Source: Crocodylus rhombifer (Eukaryota; Chordata; Crocodylia; Crocodylidae). Taken from it: 64,000 bases of DNA. Position numbers and translations under genes: made by a program. Below the pieces are notes generated by a model, which made no database searches, was not told where the DNA came from, and saw nothing but the letters and a program-made list of their open reading frames with translations. The stretch is taken from assembly GCA_038503035.1 (NCBI GenBank), contig JAVSML010019128.1, forward strand, positions 1-64,000, given 5' to 3'. This document shows positions 1-12,264 of this stretch, one piece after another. The stretch's first letter is position 1; each line of letters starts with the position of its first letter.

Positions 1-1789
1 GGGGGCCCTTATTTCGAAAGGACCTACTAGGTAAAACATATAAATAATGCTAATTAAGGAGCAATATGGCAGTTCCTTAGGTTTACCAACTCCTGTCTCC
101 AGGATTTTGGCCTATTGATTGTCAGGGAAACCCCTTTTAGGTGGGCAGCTGAACGTGGTAGTTTCTGACTGGGCATATGTTGCTTTTCTTTTTGTGGTGT
201 TTGACTTAGAAGCCCTGGGTCAGGTCGGTACTAAAATATTGTGGAGTTCTGAGATAGAGCTCAAACCAGCAGTACCGGAGTGGTGGCAGAGACTGGGAAA
301 TACAGTTTGTGAAATGCAAGGAGGAGATAGAAAAGGCAGCATTTCTTCTAGAGCACACCTGCTGCGCTATGTGAAATTTCTTGGGGTGTGGGGGTAGCCA
401 GCTAGTGAAACAGGGATCCATTGCTGTGCAGCGCAGGGGAGCTAATGCCTAGTTAACCAGACTGGGAAGGATTTTTTTCATTAGGGAATTAGTAGTGCTA
501 CTCTACACTGCCCCTCAACACAATAACTTATCACTTACAAAGGGTAGGTCAGTGTTACGTCTCCTAGGCATTAAAGGTCTGACTTGACCGCAGCTCCAGG
601 GTTGCTGATCAGCTATGGAAGATACTTCACAAGTGGAAGATACATGATTACTTTTTATGAGTGAGACATTCTAATTATCCTGTGGGGATTCATTTCAGGT
701 TACAGAATTTTTATTGAAAACCATTTAATTTTCAGTACCTGTCATTTGAGGTGGACAAAGTAGAGGAGCGTATGAGAATTACTAAGCACAGGTCCAGACC
801 CTTCATCATTTGCATACACCCATATAATATAATTTTTATCTTCCCTTCATACAGAATTGCAGAGAAATTGCTGATAATACATATAGAATATAGTGTGTTG
901 CTAGTGGCAAACTGTTAATAATGCTGTGAACAATATAATTTTAAAATATAGCCATAATAATTTAAGAATAACTATTTTATGGGGAAAGAAGTCTATTAAT
1001 AGTATAATTCACCTTTTTTTTTTCTCAGTCTTTTATTATTTGCCAAGATGTTAACATAAATAACAAATAGGATTATATACTGGTCCAGGCTATTATACTG
1101 CAATATTGTATGTAGCCGACATTTATACAGGCAACAAAAATATCCAGAGTAATTATTGAGAGGATTAAAAATAAAAAGAGTTTTATGAGGGATGTCTTTG
1201 GGGCATAGAGCAGCCTTTGGATTAGGAAAAAAACATTCCCTTTGAACAGGGTTTTTTCTATGACTGATTACTTCAGTGTTTCTTGCACGTTCTGGTAAAG
1301 CAGCTGCTTCTGGCTACTTTAGGAAACAGGTTTCTGAACTGGATGGACCACTAGCATGGCTTAACATGGCAATGCCTGTGTTCCATGCCTGCTTCAAGGT
1401 AGCAGCCAGTCTGCTGGTTTTCAGGACACAATACAGAGGAAGGGAGGGAGAGATGCAAGTGACAACAGAAAGAAACATAGAACTACCTGCAATGGTAATT
1501 TGCAATAACTGCTTTACTGCTGTTAGGGCAAATCCTATTTCAGCTTTATGCAACGAAGTAGCACTTATGTGGCTGGGTAACTGCAATTGTTGACACTTAT
1601 GCCTAGTTTGGATTCTATGTGCACTCATACAGATATGCTCACCTTCTGCTTGCTTTCTGAGCATGGCATGAGGCTGCATGATGTTCAGGTAGGCTCCAGG
1701 GTGACACAGGATTGCCTGAGCACTCATGTAACATCCTGTTAGTTCGGAAACTATACTCTCTGAAAAAGCATGCATAGCAAGTGTTTATT
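1..1789. other. Unique AT-rich non-coding DNA
   Basis: No repeat family, RNA gene or convincing coding exon is visible. Open frames exist on both strands around 1276-1775, but they overlap each other antiparallel, lack recognisable domains and are not flanked by good splice sites. A short T-run lies near 1014-1024. Confidence 0.6.
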
Positions 1790-1935
1790 GTTGAAGGAAG
1801 AAGGGGGTATCTGCCATCTTTAAACCTGATAGCCTCATAGTTAGGGCACTTGCCTAGGTTCCTCTCACTCAAATGATATTTGAACCTGGATTTTCCACAT
1901 CCCAGTAAAGTGAGCTATCCATCAGGCTATGACCT
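1790..1935. repeat. tRNA-like palindromic SINE-type repeat
   Basis: The left part reads like a tRNA head (catagttagggcacttgcct, near 1836). The right part, read on the minus strand, again looks tRNA-like, with an A-box-like gatggatagctcac and a B-box-like ccaggttcaaa. The two arms face each other. A second, more diverged copy lies at about 52436-52545. This matches the general form of a tRNA-derived repeat seen widely in reptile DNA; the exact family name is not known to me. It is degenerate and unlikely to be transcribed as a tRNA. Confidence 0.55.
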
Positions 1936-2292
1936 ACACATTGCCCAGAGGACTCTCTGGTCCTCCTCTTGAAGCTGGCCCACTAAGATACCATGAGGGA
2001 ATAATATGTTGGACCAGAAGGCCAGCAAGGCACAGGGAACATGGCTGGGCAGGAAGGATGGTGGATGCTGCACTATTATTTGCAGGAGAGGAGGGAATCC
2101 AGGGTCCTGATCTGAAAATATCCCACTGATCTTTATCCAATGCAAAATGCAGAAGAGCCATCAGGAACAGAGCCCAGAATCCAGGGGGCCCTGCCTTCCA
2201 CAATGGTGTCCTTCTCACTAAACCATTCTCCCTCTGCCTTGCTTCCTTTTCACAAAGGAACTTTTAGAAACACGAAAAAAAATACAAGCATG
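1936..2292. other. Short unassigned stretch
   Basis: Moderately GC-rich sequence between two repeats. Overlapping open frames occur on both strands without domain features. Nothing else is identified. Confidence 0.5.
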
Positions 2293-2433
2293 CTAAAATT
2301 GTCAGAAATTGGTCTGATTTGCAGTGTCTTAATTTGGGGACATTAAGTCAGGGGGGATGGAGAAGATCAGCACTTAGGTCCAGGGCTTGTCAAATAATTC
2401 CCCCAAAGTCAGAAAACATTTCTGACAATTTAG
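2293..2433. repeat. Short inverted-repeat (MITE-like) unit
   Basis: The arm at 2293-2309 (ctaaaattgtcagaaat) is matched in reverse complement at 2418-2433 (atttctgacaatttag) with a single-base length difference. The arms enclose about 108 bp. The size and perfect arms suggest a small non-autonomous DNA transposon; the family is unknown. Confidence 0.5.
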
Positions 2434-5400
2434 GCCTCTGTTCTTTTATGAATTATTAAACTGATACAAACTACCTGCTCATTTTCTGTCTGTTAAATTG
2501 ATTCTAAATGACTACATTCTGTATATAGTAAGTAAAACAGAAAATTGAGATGAGGCAGATGGACAATGGTTTTCTAAAGCAGTTGTCTATTCAGAAATCT
2601 CCCACTTACACTCTGCAGAGCATAACTGAGAAGTGTCCAACTGCCCTGTCTGGAAAAGACTGCACCACCATATTATATATGAAAATATCATCAGGAGGCA
2701 AAATCTTTCCAGGGAGTGCTACTGACAGTGGGTTCTTTTTGAAATGGCATTAAAGTTAACCAATCCATTTTCATGTGTTTCCCAGTCATTCAAAGAGATG
2801 TTGTTTCAAAGAGGATGTTTCAGTGATGGCCAAGAATGAATGGAGCACCTTTTTATCAGGTAGTAGAGGTGAGGTGAGCATAACAAATGACCTGTCATAT
2901 CTCAGTGACTTGTATCCTGTGGTTTGGGTGATGTTTGCTTAATCCATTATTAAACTGTATGCTATAATTCAATATTCATAGAGAAATTATGTTTTAATTT
3001 CTTTTCTTCTCTTTCTTACACATTGTCACTGGGACTTCAGCACATGACAGTTTTCAATCCTGTAAAAGTTATAGACCAGCAAACACAAAGTAAATAAAAT
3101 GCATGTGACTCCCCCTGGCTCACACTGCACCACACAAAGTTAGAATGCCCCCTATAGCATATGCATTATCCCCAGGTGTAAGAGTTTGCTATCTGGACAT
3201 TCATACATAGCATCTTTTTCTTCCATTCCCTTCATCTGCCTTAGGTTTTTAGACTGCGAGCAAGTTTACGCAAAAAAAATTGTTTTTGATAGTCTTTGGA
3301 AATGTCCTAGCACTCTGTGGTCAGTGACAAGATCTAAATAATCACTAATAGCAATGCAGTAAAAATTGGATCAACACTAACTGAAACCTATTATGAGTTT
3401 TATTAACTTGTTCCCTCACTACAGTGCTACATACTTTGTGACACTTTATAACAAAAGTACTGATCACTTCATGTTGCCACCCATCTACTTAAGACCATGA
3501 TCCAAATTCACCCCTGAAGTAATGCTATTGTCTTCATTGGAAATAAATGCATGAGCAATGAACTGGGGTCAGTCAGTTTCTATAACATGTACTTTTCCAC
3601 ACTGTTTAGGCTCCCATGAATGGCTATATGAAGAAGAACTGAGTGTGTCAAAGAGGATTTTGGTAGCATAAACTGAAGAAAACCCAGTGTCAAAAACTTC
3701 ATATTGATACTTTGATCACAAGCAGCATGAGACTGAAAGTTTTTGAACAACAAACCATTTGAGAGTGTGTAACATGCTTGTGAAAATATTCATGGCATAA
3801 TTAGATAAATAACAGATCCAGTATCTATTTTTACTTTCCCTTGATGAGAAGCTTTGCAGGAGAGACTGCTGGTAGTTAATTCTCCCTAACAACAATCTGT
3901 GTAATCACAAACCCCAATTAGCTATGCCTGTTCTATGCTATACAAACTATTTCCTTAGCGCTTCACATCACTACTTTGTAATTAGCTTTCATCTACACGA
4001 GCTTTGACTAAAAAAATATAAAAGAGTGTAAGTGATTGTACTGCCACTCAGTATTCTGCGAAATAATCGCTAGCGATTTCAATCAGATTAATTTTATCAC
4101 CCGTATTAAGGAAAATTACCTCCCTCTTCACTCTCTACAGCTGAGGGCTATTTCATTTCCTGAGATGTTCATAAAAGCATAATATAAAGCAATCTGTAAT
4201 TGTAAATATCCTTCCCTAATAACTTTGAGATATTTCCTTAATACATCTTTACATTTGGAGTTTCCGTTCCATAAAATACAGTAACAAGTGCTCTATTATG
4301 TTTTAAGTGTGTGCTGTTAAGCTGGACAACTTAGCACTGTCCTTCCTGTTTTTACATAGGGTTATATTTAACTTGCAGATAATGGGAACAAGGTTTAAAA
4401 GTGATGGAGCGGAATAATGGCGTTACAGCAATAATATATCTTGCCTTTGTGAGGAATAGAACTTTACGGCCCTATTTCAGGTCAGCCAACACCAATTCCA
4501 TTTTTCACAGCCTGACAACTTTCACCTTCACCCACACTCCACATGGGTATTAAAAATCATTTTCCAAACATGACGGAGGTATGACTAAACTGGTGCCCTA
4601 ACATGTGAACCCTTTTCCAATCTAAAAAAGTACTTTTGTACCACCAGCCTGCTCATCGTTTAGATCTTGAGAATCTTCTAAATGTGCCCGTACAATGATT
4701 TTGGTCAAATGGATCTATTGCCAGGTTACTCCAGGGAAATTTTGACTCCTGAGACTGCTGAGCATTTGACTTTTCAGACAGGGAGACAGCACTTGCACAG
4801 TGGTACATCAGCCAGAGGAGGGGGGAGAAGGGGGAAGAAAAACCTCTTTACCACTGAGTTAGAGGAGGTATGAAATATGTGCTATAATGAACACTACTGA
4901 GCTGTGCATCGTTGGCAACAGGATTTATTAAGGTTTCCATTCCATCAGAACTTTGTTTGAATATAATTCGTTGAGACTGTAATTCCAAGCAAAAAAGCAC
5001 ATTGAGTAAGTTCTCTCCTATGGCAGCTGAGGTTGCCATCTGAATACTATCTGACTTTATTAGACCCCAAGCACAGATCCTGTATCTACCTGTAAAACCC
5101 TCGGTGGCTGGATACAGAGAAAGTACAGAAAAAAAAGTATGATGCCTGTCAAACTGGACAAAGATCACTTAAACTGGATACAGATCACTTCAGACTGAGG
5201 AGGGGAACAACAATATTTTGTGGAAGTGAAGTTACTCTGCCTGATGCAGCAGAGCTTGAATTGTTCTCAAGCAGCTGGGCCCCACAGGGAAATGAGGTGT
5301 TTAGACAGCTTTAATCGGCTCCCGCACAGTAAAGCACAGTACTCATCTTGAAAGTGTTATACCTTGTTGTACGTGTGTCCTTCAGCCCCTTGTGGCTGCC

Positions 5401-6380
5401 AGCCGGTTTGCAGTATTTGTGTGTGTGTATTTGTATATGCCTTGTTCTATAATATTCCAATATCAGGCTAGCTATAAGAGATTACTGATGCCTCTCCATC
5501 ACAGTGGAGTTATGCGCATGCATGGCTGCTTATATAGCATCTCTTCCATGCTTGCCTAACTGTGGAGGGATAGAGTGGGGAGGGATGTGCAGAGAACAGA
5601 CATGGCTAGGGGGTATAAGATTTTTTTTCTAGGGATACAACTAGGGGAAAAAAAACACTGGTAATATCTGACAGCTCATATAAGTATGTGTGCACTGTGG
5701 CAAACAATCAGCAGCCTACCTGGCTGCCCTTAGTTTATTTCCCTTCCTGCTTCCATAACAAAAAGTAGACATATATTTAAGATACATTTTAGCTCAGTCT
5801 AATGTATAATTTCACAATGACAGAATCCATTTAAGGCCAGTTTATATTATGCATATAAGCACAGTAAAGTGTGAAGAACTATTCGGGAATTACATATAAA
5901 TCTCTGAGTCTTTGTCACAGCCCTTTCCTTTCCACCTCGTGTATAGGGGAGGTTGCGAAGAAAGAGGTGCAAAGTTATGCTATGGGTTATGAAGTGCCAG
6001 GAGACCAAAGCATACCAGACAAAGTGACTCTCAGTGTGAGACAGTTAGAAGGTTTCCAGGAAGTAGGCCTCATATTTATCCATTTCCTCTCAGCTTTTCA
6101 GCCAGACTTCCTTAATGTTTTTTTTTTCTTGTGCAAAAGTATCCATTTCTGACATGATTTAGTGATGAGCAAAGTCCTTGATTTTAGTTACATTTGATAC
6201 AAATGTTAAATCCCACTGTACCGTTGCTACATGTGCAAGAGAATACAGTGAATCCAATAACATTTTAGTATCCATATTTGAAACTCATATTACAGGAATA
6301 AGGGACACAGCTAGAATGAGTGAACACTGGAATTTTTGACACGCAGAAAAAAGTTATGTTGTAGTTTGTTTTCATCCCAA
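2434..6380. other. Unique AT-rich DNA, possible conserved element near 3880-4260
   Basis: No transposon or coding exon is recognised. The part at about 3880-4260 is AT-rich but complex rather than simple-sequence, with homeodomain-type cores (taattag, gattaatt), as many vertebrate conserved non-coding elements have. That reading is an inference that only alignment could support. Confidence 0.45.
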
Positions 6381-6788
6381 CTTGGGAGCAAAAGAATAAA
6401 TGGAGCCATTTTTCATGAAACAGGAAATTCCAAGACGTCTCAGCTCAAAAATGTTAAAGTCTTTTTTCCTCGTTAAAAAATTGAAAGTTTTGACATTAAT
6501 GAATTAGAACTTTTCATTTTGGTTTGTTGAACTAAAGGAGAACATTTCATTTAGTTCATCTCAGTTCATTGCTAGTCTGTGTGCCTCAAAGCTAGCAGTG
6601 GTGCCCCCCAAAAGCTGCAGTTCAGGTATTTCATACCCTTTTAGCCTCATTCTCCTGTGCAAGCAGGACTCTCAGTTGGATTACTTGATGCATTGTGGTT
6701 CCATGAGGCCCAGGATGTACCAGCAAAGAAAATCTGTGCTACATGTTCAAAGGTCAAACAAGGCACCTGACTAATAAAAGGTTAGTGT
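6381..6788. other. AT-rich degenerate stretch beside a TIR element
   Basis: Sequence rich in GAAA/TTTT words such as catgaaacaggaaattcc. A similar style of sequence resumes at about 7470-7680 on the other side of the 6789-7436 element. Both sides may be halves of one older element split by the insertion, but the match is too weak to be sure. Confidence 0.3.
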
Positions 6789-7436
6789 CCCCTCTACATG
6801 TTACAGGTATAGTGCAATTAACTGATTAATAGTGCAATTACCTGGACACCAGCTACACATGCAAAGTACTTATCACACAATAAATGCTCCAACCAGCTTT
6901 GAAGTTACACCTTGAAAAAGTGGACTAACTTTATAGCTGATTGCTATCCAGCTTTAATTTGCACATATAACAGGGTCTTCTCTGCAGCTGGGAGCCCTGT
7001 CAGCTGACAGCACTCCCAGCCATACCCAGCATGAAACCGCTGGGCCCAGGGGATCACAGCAACAGTGATCCCCAAGACTCGGGGTGCATGAAACCCACAC
7101 ACGCAGCTGGGACCAAGAGTCCTACCACTGGCAAGGCTCTCATTCCTGGCTGCACCACAAGTGCAGTTGGAACCAAGAGCCCCATGAGCTGCAGGACTCT
7201 CAGTCCCAGCTGAACGTGGCCCATGAGGCTGGGAGCCCTCACAGCAAAGGGGGCTCCCACCATGGGAGCTTGCTTTTTGCCGATTCAGGCCTCCACTGGC
7301 AATAAGGCAAGATTAGCTCTACTGTGCAAGCCCACAATCATGCTTCCTGCCATGCCCATGTAACATGGAAGGAGGTACAGTTGGGTGGATCATGCATTAA
7401 ATCCAATTGCACCTTTACCTGCACATATAGAGAGGG
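6789..7436. mobile_element. Non-autonomous DNA transposon with long TIRs (MITE)
   Basis: The left end (ccctctacatgttacaggta, about 6790) and the reverse complement of the right end (ccctctctatatgtgcaggt) align closely, and the match continues into gtgcaatt. The interior is GC-richer than its surroundings and has no transposase. The right half resembles 29172-29445, which shares the cttcctgc...catg...atcacg/atgcgttagatcc...tttacctgca pattern, so the window holds two members of one family. Confidence 0.7.
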
Positions 7437-10127
7437 CCTGAAACAACCAAACTACAATTCCCAGAGCAGTTTAGGCCTACACAGAATAGCGCTAAACTGA
7501 TCTGAAGCAAAACAGTTTGCTTTGGTTTAACAAAACAAATGCTTTGATTTGAGGTTGCCAACCCAAAGTAAAACATTTTTTTCAGTTTCCAAATCTTAGC
7601 ACAATTGAAATTTTGTCAAATAAAATGTGGGTGTTGTACTAGACACAATTTTCAGTCTAAAATATTTCCCAGATTTTTTTACCATAAGTAAATAACTACT
7701 GAGGTTATTTAAGGCTAAATAAGATTATTTAAAGCTACTTATTTAAGGCTAAAGGGATTTTTTTTTGGCCAGAGTATATTGCTGTCACACTTGGGGAAGT
7801 AGATAATTAATGCAGCAGCAACATTATCAAAATGATAACAAGTGTTACTAATGTACTCTAGAAAGAATGGATAATTTTGAATTCTAACAAAATGCAGTTC
7901 AGTATGTTAATTGTAGGTGATGATCACGTTCAGCAATATGTATTGTTGCAGCAGTTTCCTTGAACTTTATATGGTATTTCCTATAGGAAGAAGCAATTTT
8001 TTTACCTTATTAATTTGTTTATTCCTGTTGGATTTTTTTTTATTTGTTGGTTAGGGTTTTTTACTACAATGCTAATTCATGTTTTGCAAGACATAAATTA
8101 AGTCAGTCCTTGCACTGAAGAGTCTAGAAAGCAGAGTTAGATAAAACAGATAAGACAGAGAAACCTATAATATGTATTTCTGGTTATTTGTGTTGTGGGA
8201 AAACATAGAAGCTTTAATCAAATATAACACCCCCATTGTTCTAGGCAACATACAAACATATATTAAGAGATAATCCTTTCCCTGAAGAGTTTACTGTCTA
8301 AATAATGCACATCTCAAGGATGTCTTAGCATAAAATGGCTAAACTTTTTTTTCCTCTTATGCCTCCTGTTCAGCCTTTCTTTCACTGTCACTTAAATAAT
8401 ATTGTGGTGGAAAGAGTAGTTGGGATCTGAACAAAAGTTTTGACAGTGACTTAAAAGGGCTTTACAAGCCTTTAAAACTGAGACCCAGTTCTTAGGATGC
8501 CTGAGGAATATCCAACTATAAATTAAGCAAAGGCATTCATTTACTACTTCTTACTATATAGCTAACTAAAAATGAGACTGGCTCTGATCACCAGAGTTAG
8601 AAATTGGTATTCCAACAGTTTCATAACAGAAATTGGTTTGCCTCCATTTTACTAAATTATACTGTTCACTAGTTAGAAACTCATTTTATAAGCAAATACG
8701 CACTTACCTATTTTTTAAGTCTCTGACCCGCTGCTCATCCTAATGGCTTATAACTAAGAGTGTTCCAACTGGTTGATACCATCTGTTAGAATCTGCTAGA
8801 CAAAAGGGTAGCTGAGTAGATCTGTGGCTTTAGCTCATTTACTTTATATTCAAGAAACTGTGACATTACGGTTTTCAATATGGAACACAGTTGAAATATT
8901 ATGAAAGAAAAATGATTGTTTTTCTTTAGCAGAAAAAAAAAAAGCCAGCAAGTAATTAAATGGGAATAAAGAGAATGACATGGCAGCTGTGGACTGTGTT
9001 ATTCTCTAGTCCCCACGTTTTTGGATATGGATGGGTATTGAAACACTCAATCCCCTTGATACACAAAAAAGAAGGGGGAGAGAGAGAAACAGAGAGGGAG
9101 AGAGAAATGGCTAAGGTGCTGAACTTAAAATCTTCTCATTAAAATGAGGATAGGAGAGAAGGAAGTAGCAAACTAATTTAAAATATGAGTGGTTTCATGA
9201 AGAAGCTAATTGGGCTTGGATCTTTCAGCTGTGGTTAAACCTAAGATTTTCATGTAAACTTATGATCACTACCAATAGGCAGAAAAGACTGTGAGTAATA
9301 GAGGCAAAAGCCCCACCTGCATATGCAGTACTTCAGCCCCTGGGCGTAAGCAAAAAGCAAGTTTATATCAGCAGATAACATGTGGCAGCCATGACACTGA
9401 GTATTAAGGGCCTTATATTATAGTCAGTGCCTTATATCATAGTACTCAGAATCTAAACTTGGAAGGTCTAAAGTATGTTCTTCACTCAAAGAGTTAAGCG
9501 CTGACTAAAACCTTTTAAACACAAAGGGCCCAATTTACTAATGATTTGTGTCCATGCACAAATCAACTTAATAGCACTATTTCTGGAAATATTACAAGTA
9601 CAGAGATAAGTTTCACATTCATCAAAGCTGTTTAAATCCATTTGGAGTCCTTTTTTGAGAGAGAAACATTAAAAAGATTTAGCAGTTATGGGGGCTATTT
9701 GCACACAGTTATTTAAAATTATTAGAAATTGTCTCTGCTTTTCCTTAAATTGCACACTGCAATACCATTAGGTAGCTCTGACAAGACTGTAGCCTATGGA
9801 GGTTTTTCTTCCTCTTCTTCTTTTGACATTTGCTTTATTTGTTTTAAGGAACCTGCTGGCCATTTGGATTCATAGCCTTTATGCACTGTTAAGAAATGGA
9901 TATCATTAGCATTTAATTAGAAAAGAATAAAAGCATTTTCTGCCATTTGACACTGATGTTTATATTTATATTCCTAAATTCTACAGACCAAAACACCGCC
10001 TATAAAAACATGATATGCTAGCCTAGAATGTTTTCTCTTCAGCAGGAGGTTGGCACACATAGAGAGACTTCATGTTAAAGTCTAATAATTTTTCTTTTTA
10101 ATATATAATTATTTAAATATACCAAAG
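7437..10127. other. Unique AT-rich non-coding DNA
   Basis: No gene seen. Minor features are a triplicated ttatttaaggctaaa-like motif at 7703-7752 and a purine tract (gggggagagagagaaacag) at about 9074-9110. No repeat family was recognised elsewhere in the stretch. Confidence 0.55.
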
Positions 10128-10653
10128 CAGGGTTGTCCAACTTCTAAATGGATGAGGGACACAACTCCCCCTCCCCTTGGGGCTGCATTAGCAGGACCCA
10201 TACTAGCAGTGGCCACACCAGTGGCAGCCATGGGCTCCCAGAGCCTCACACTACACACCGCCCCCCACAACACACACATCATGCACCCCCCCCATGTACC
10301 ATAAACTTTGATGACCCCCCTGCACTGCATCACATGCCCAGGTGCCCAGTCACCACTCCGGTGTGCATCCCCTGCTTCACCACATAGCCAGGTGCCCCCA
10401 CCCCACCAGTGCACTGTGTGCCCTAAGCTCCCCAGCTGTGGGCTCCCTTGCCGCATTGCACCTTTCAGGCTCCCACAGCACTGCAGAATGCATTGCACTT
10501 CACTGCACTGCTCCACCTGCTAGAGCCAATAAAGGGAAGCTGGAGGGAGAGGAGGCCCAGAGATCTTCAGCCAGAGCAATATGGGGAGCAGCAGTTACGT
10601 GTCATCCTAGGGGCTGCAATTTTACTAGCTGGACAACCAATTGGACAGCCCTG
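10128..10653. mobile_element. Non-autonomous hAT-like element
   Basis: Left end cagggttgtccaactt and right end attggacagccctg form inverted termini with the CAGGG start typical of hAT elements. The interior is GC-rich (C- and CA-rich) in an AT-rich setting and lacks transposase. The flanking 8-mers agree at only 4 of 8 positions, so the target duplication is decayed or absent. Overlapping open frames inside are by-products of base composition. Confidence 0.7.
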
Positions 10654-10935
10654 ATCTACAGTACAACTTACCTTCCCTCAATTTTCTACGGGCTGCTGAT
10701 CACTATAGCAGTTCTAAGGAGTAATTCAATATTGACCTAAATAGAGAAACTTTTAATAATTTTCCCAACTGTCAGGTGCCCTGGATCAGCAAATGTGCTT
10801 AAGCTTATAGGAGTAAAGATACACTTATCATTCTGCAATTTAGAATTGTGACTTCCATTAAAAAAAAAAATCCCACAATTCTTTTTAATTAAAATGTAAA
10901 TAAAATTGGACCAACAAAGGTGAAACTCCATTTGC

Positions 10936-11535
10936 CACACACATGTCTACATATGCACTTTAATGCACAGTAGCCTATTTTACTGCATATTAAAGTGTCA
11001 CATAAAAGTGCTATAATGCTAATGCACACTAAAATAGGCTATTGCATCACTTAAAAACTGTGTGCATTCATTACTGCACATTAAGGCAGCCTAATGCGCA
11101 TTTGTTTAGTAATTACATGGGAGGGCTTCTGTACAAGTGTGCGGAGCCTGCTCCAATGTGCTGGAAATCCAGCATGTCAGAGCAGACTCAATGAATCGAG
11201 TCTGTTGGAGCACAGAAATGAATGCACCCTGGCAGTCTTCTGCATCCTGTGTATCAGTGTCCCAGCACATCTCCACACTGAAAAAATGGCAGCAACCATG
11301 CTTTGAAATAAAACATGTTTGATGAGCTTTAGTTCAAAGTGCCCCACCGCCATTTCTTCAGCACCAGGATGCATGGGGATGCTGATACACGTGACATGTG
11401 GGTGCTTTTAACTAGCATGGCTAGCTAATTAAAGCACCCTGTGTTGCATCCCACAACAGGTGGAAAAATGCCCAGAGGTACTAAATTTAATGAGCATTAG
11501 GAAAAGCACCTTAATGCACATGTAGACACATCCAG
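10936..11535. mobile_element. TIR element (MITE) with TGTCTACA termini
   Basis: Left end acatgtctacatatgcactt and right end aatgcacatgtagacacatc are inverted copies. Inside, motifs such as aataggctatt and gcacattaaggcagcct echo the termini. No transposase. A fragment with the same left end is at 32552. Confidence 0.7.
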
Positions 11536-11937
11536 TTTGTCCTACTTTTGGTTTCTATCTTCCTACAAGAAGGGCAAAATTCTACTTACTGTGCTTGCTT
11601 TAAATTCAGTAAGAGGTAATGTTTTTATCCCAGTCAATGCAATAGTTTGAGGGGAATAGGAGATGCCAACATTAAACCTTTCTTGTTCTTTGTATTAATT
11701 CCACTTCACCACAGCACACTTTTAGAGAGAGAGAGAATTTATGAACAAGAGGCTCTTATTAGCCAATGAAGCCATAAAGTGAAGCTGAAATTAGCTTTTC
11801 AGGGACTCCTCACTTCAGTGTTCTGCCCAGAAAAGAGATACAAGACTAATGCAATTTAAGAAAGACAGTTTCTGGGTGAAGAGATGGGAAGAGTTGGTTT
11901 CCAGAATGATAGCATAAGAGTGATGTTGAAGCTGTGG
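11536..11937. other. Unassigned stretch
   Basis: Nothing recognised beyond a short gagagagaga tract near 11724. Confidence 0.5.
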
Positions 11938-12060
11938 TGGTCCAGAAATTATGCAAAAGTCAAGGCTTTCTTAGGGTGACATCTTTTATTAGGTATTTTG
12001 GATAAAGTTAAACAAAACTTCAAATATAAGACATTCTTCATCATATCTCTGATTATGGGA
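11938..12060 (-). mobile_element. Penelope-like element, 3' tail
   Basis: Read on the minus strand it contains acctaataaaagatgtcacc followed by ctaagaaagccttgact. This matches the ggtccaataaaa-gatatcacc tail present in plus orientation just downstream (12061-12190) and in minus orientation at about 12265. This tail follows the GIY-YIG open frame in the 12265-12806 copy, which is why I assign it to Penelope-like elements. Confidence 0.55.
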
Positions 12061-12190
12061 AGCTAGACCATTTGTACTTCCTGTGATCAAGACCTGATGA
12101 TGAACATCTTGCATTTGAAAGCTTGTCTGTCTTCATCCCAACTACACAGTTGGTCCAATAAAAATATCACCTTAAGAAATCCTTGCCTTT
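12061..12190 (+). mobile_element. Penelope-like element, 3' tail
   Basis: Contains the stem gacctgatgatgaacatctt, gaaagcttgtctgtctt, and the tail ttggtccaataaaaatatca. It lies head-to-head with the preceding minus-strand tail, giving a divergent pair. No coding sequence remains. Confidence 0.65.
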
Positions 12191-12264
12191 TTGTAGAATG
12201 AGGAATGTGTGGTTGGAAATCAATCAATATCTAATGGCATCGTAACTCATGTAAGAGGCCAGAA

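Noticed and set aside
1276..1775. Overlapping open frames of 105 and 153 codons on opposite strands
   Set aside because: No domains, no splice signals at sensible positions, and antiparallel overlap typical of chance frames.
10109..10516. 135-codon minus-strand frame and plus-strand Pro/His-rich frames
   Set aside because: They lie in the GC- and CA-rich interior of a non-autonomous hAT element; low complexity explains them.
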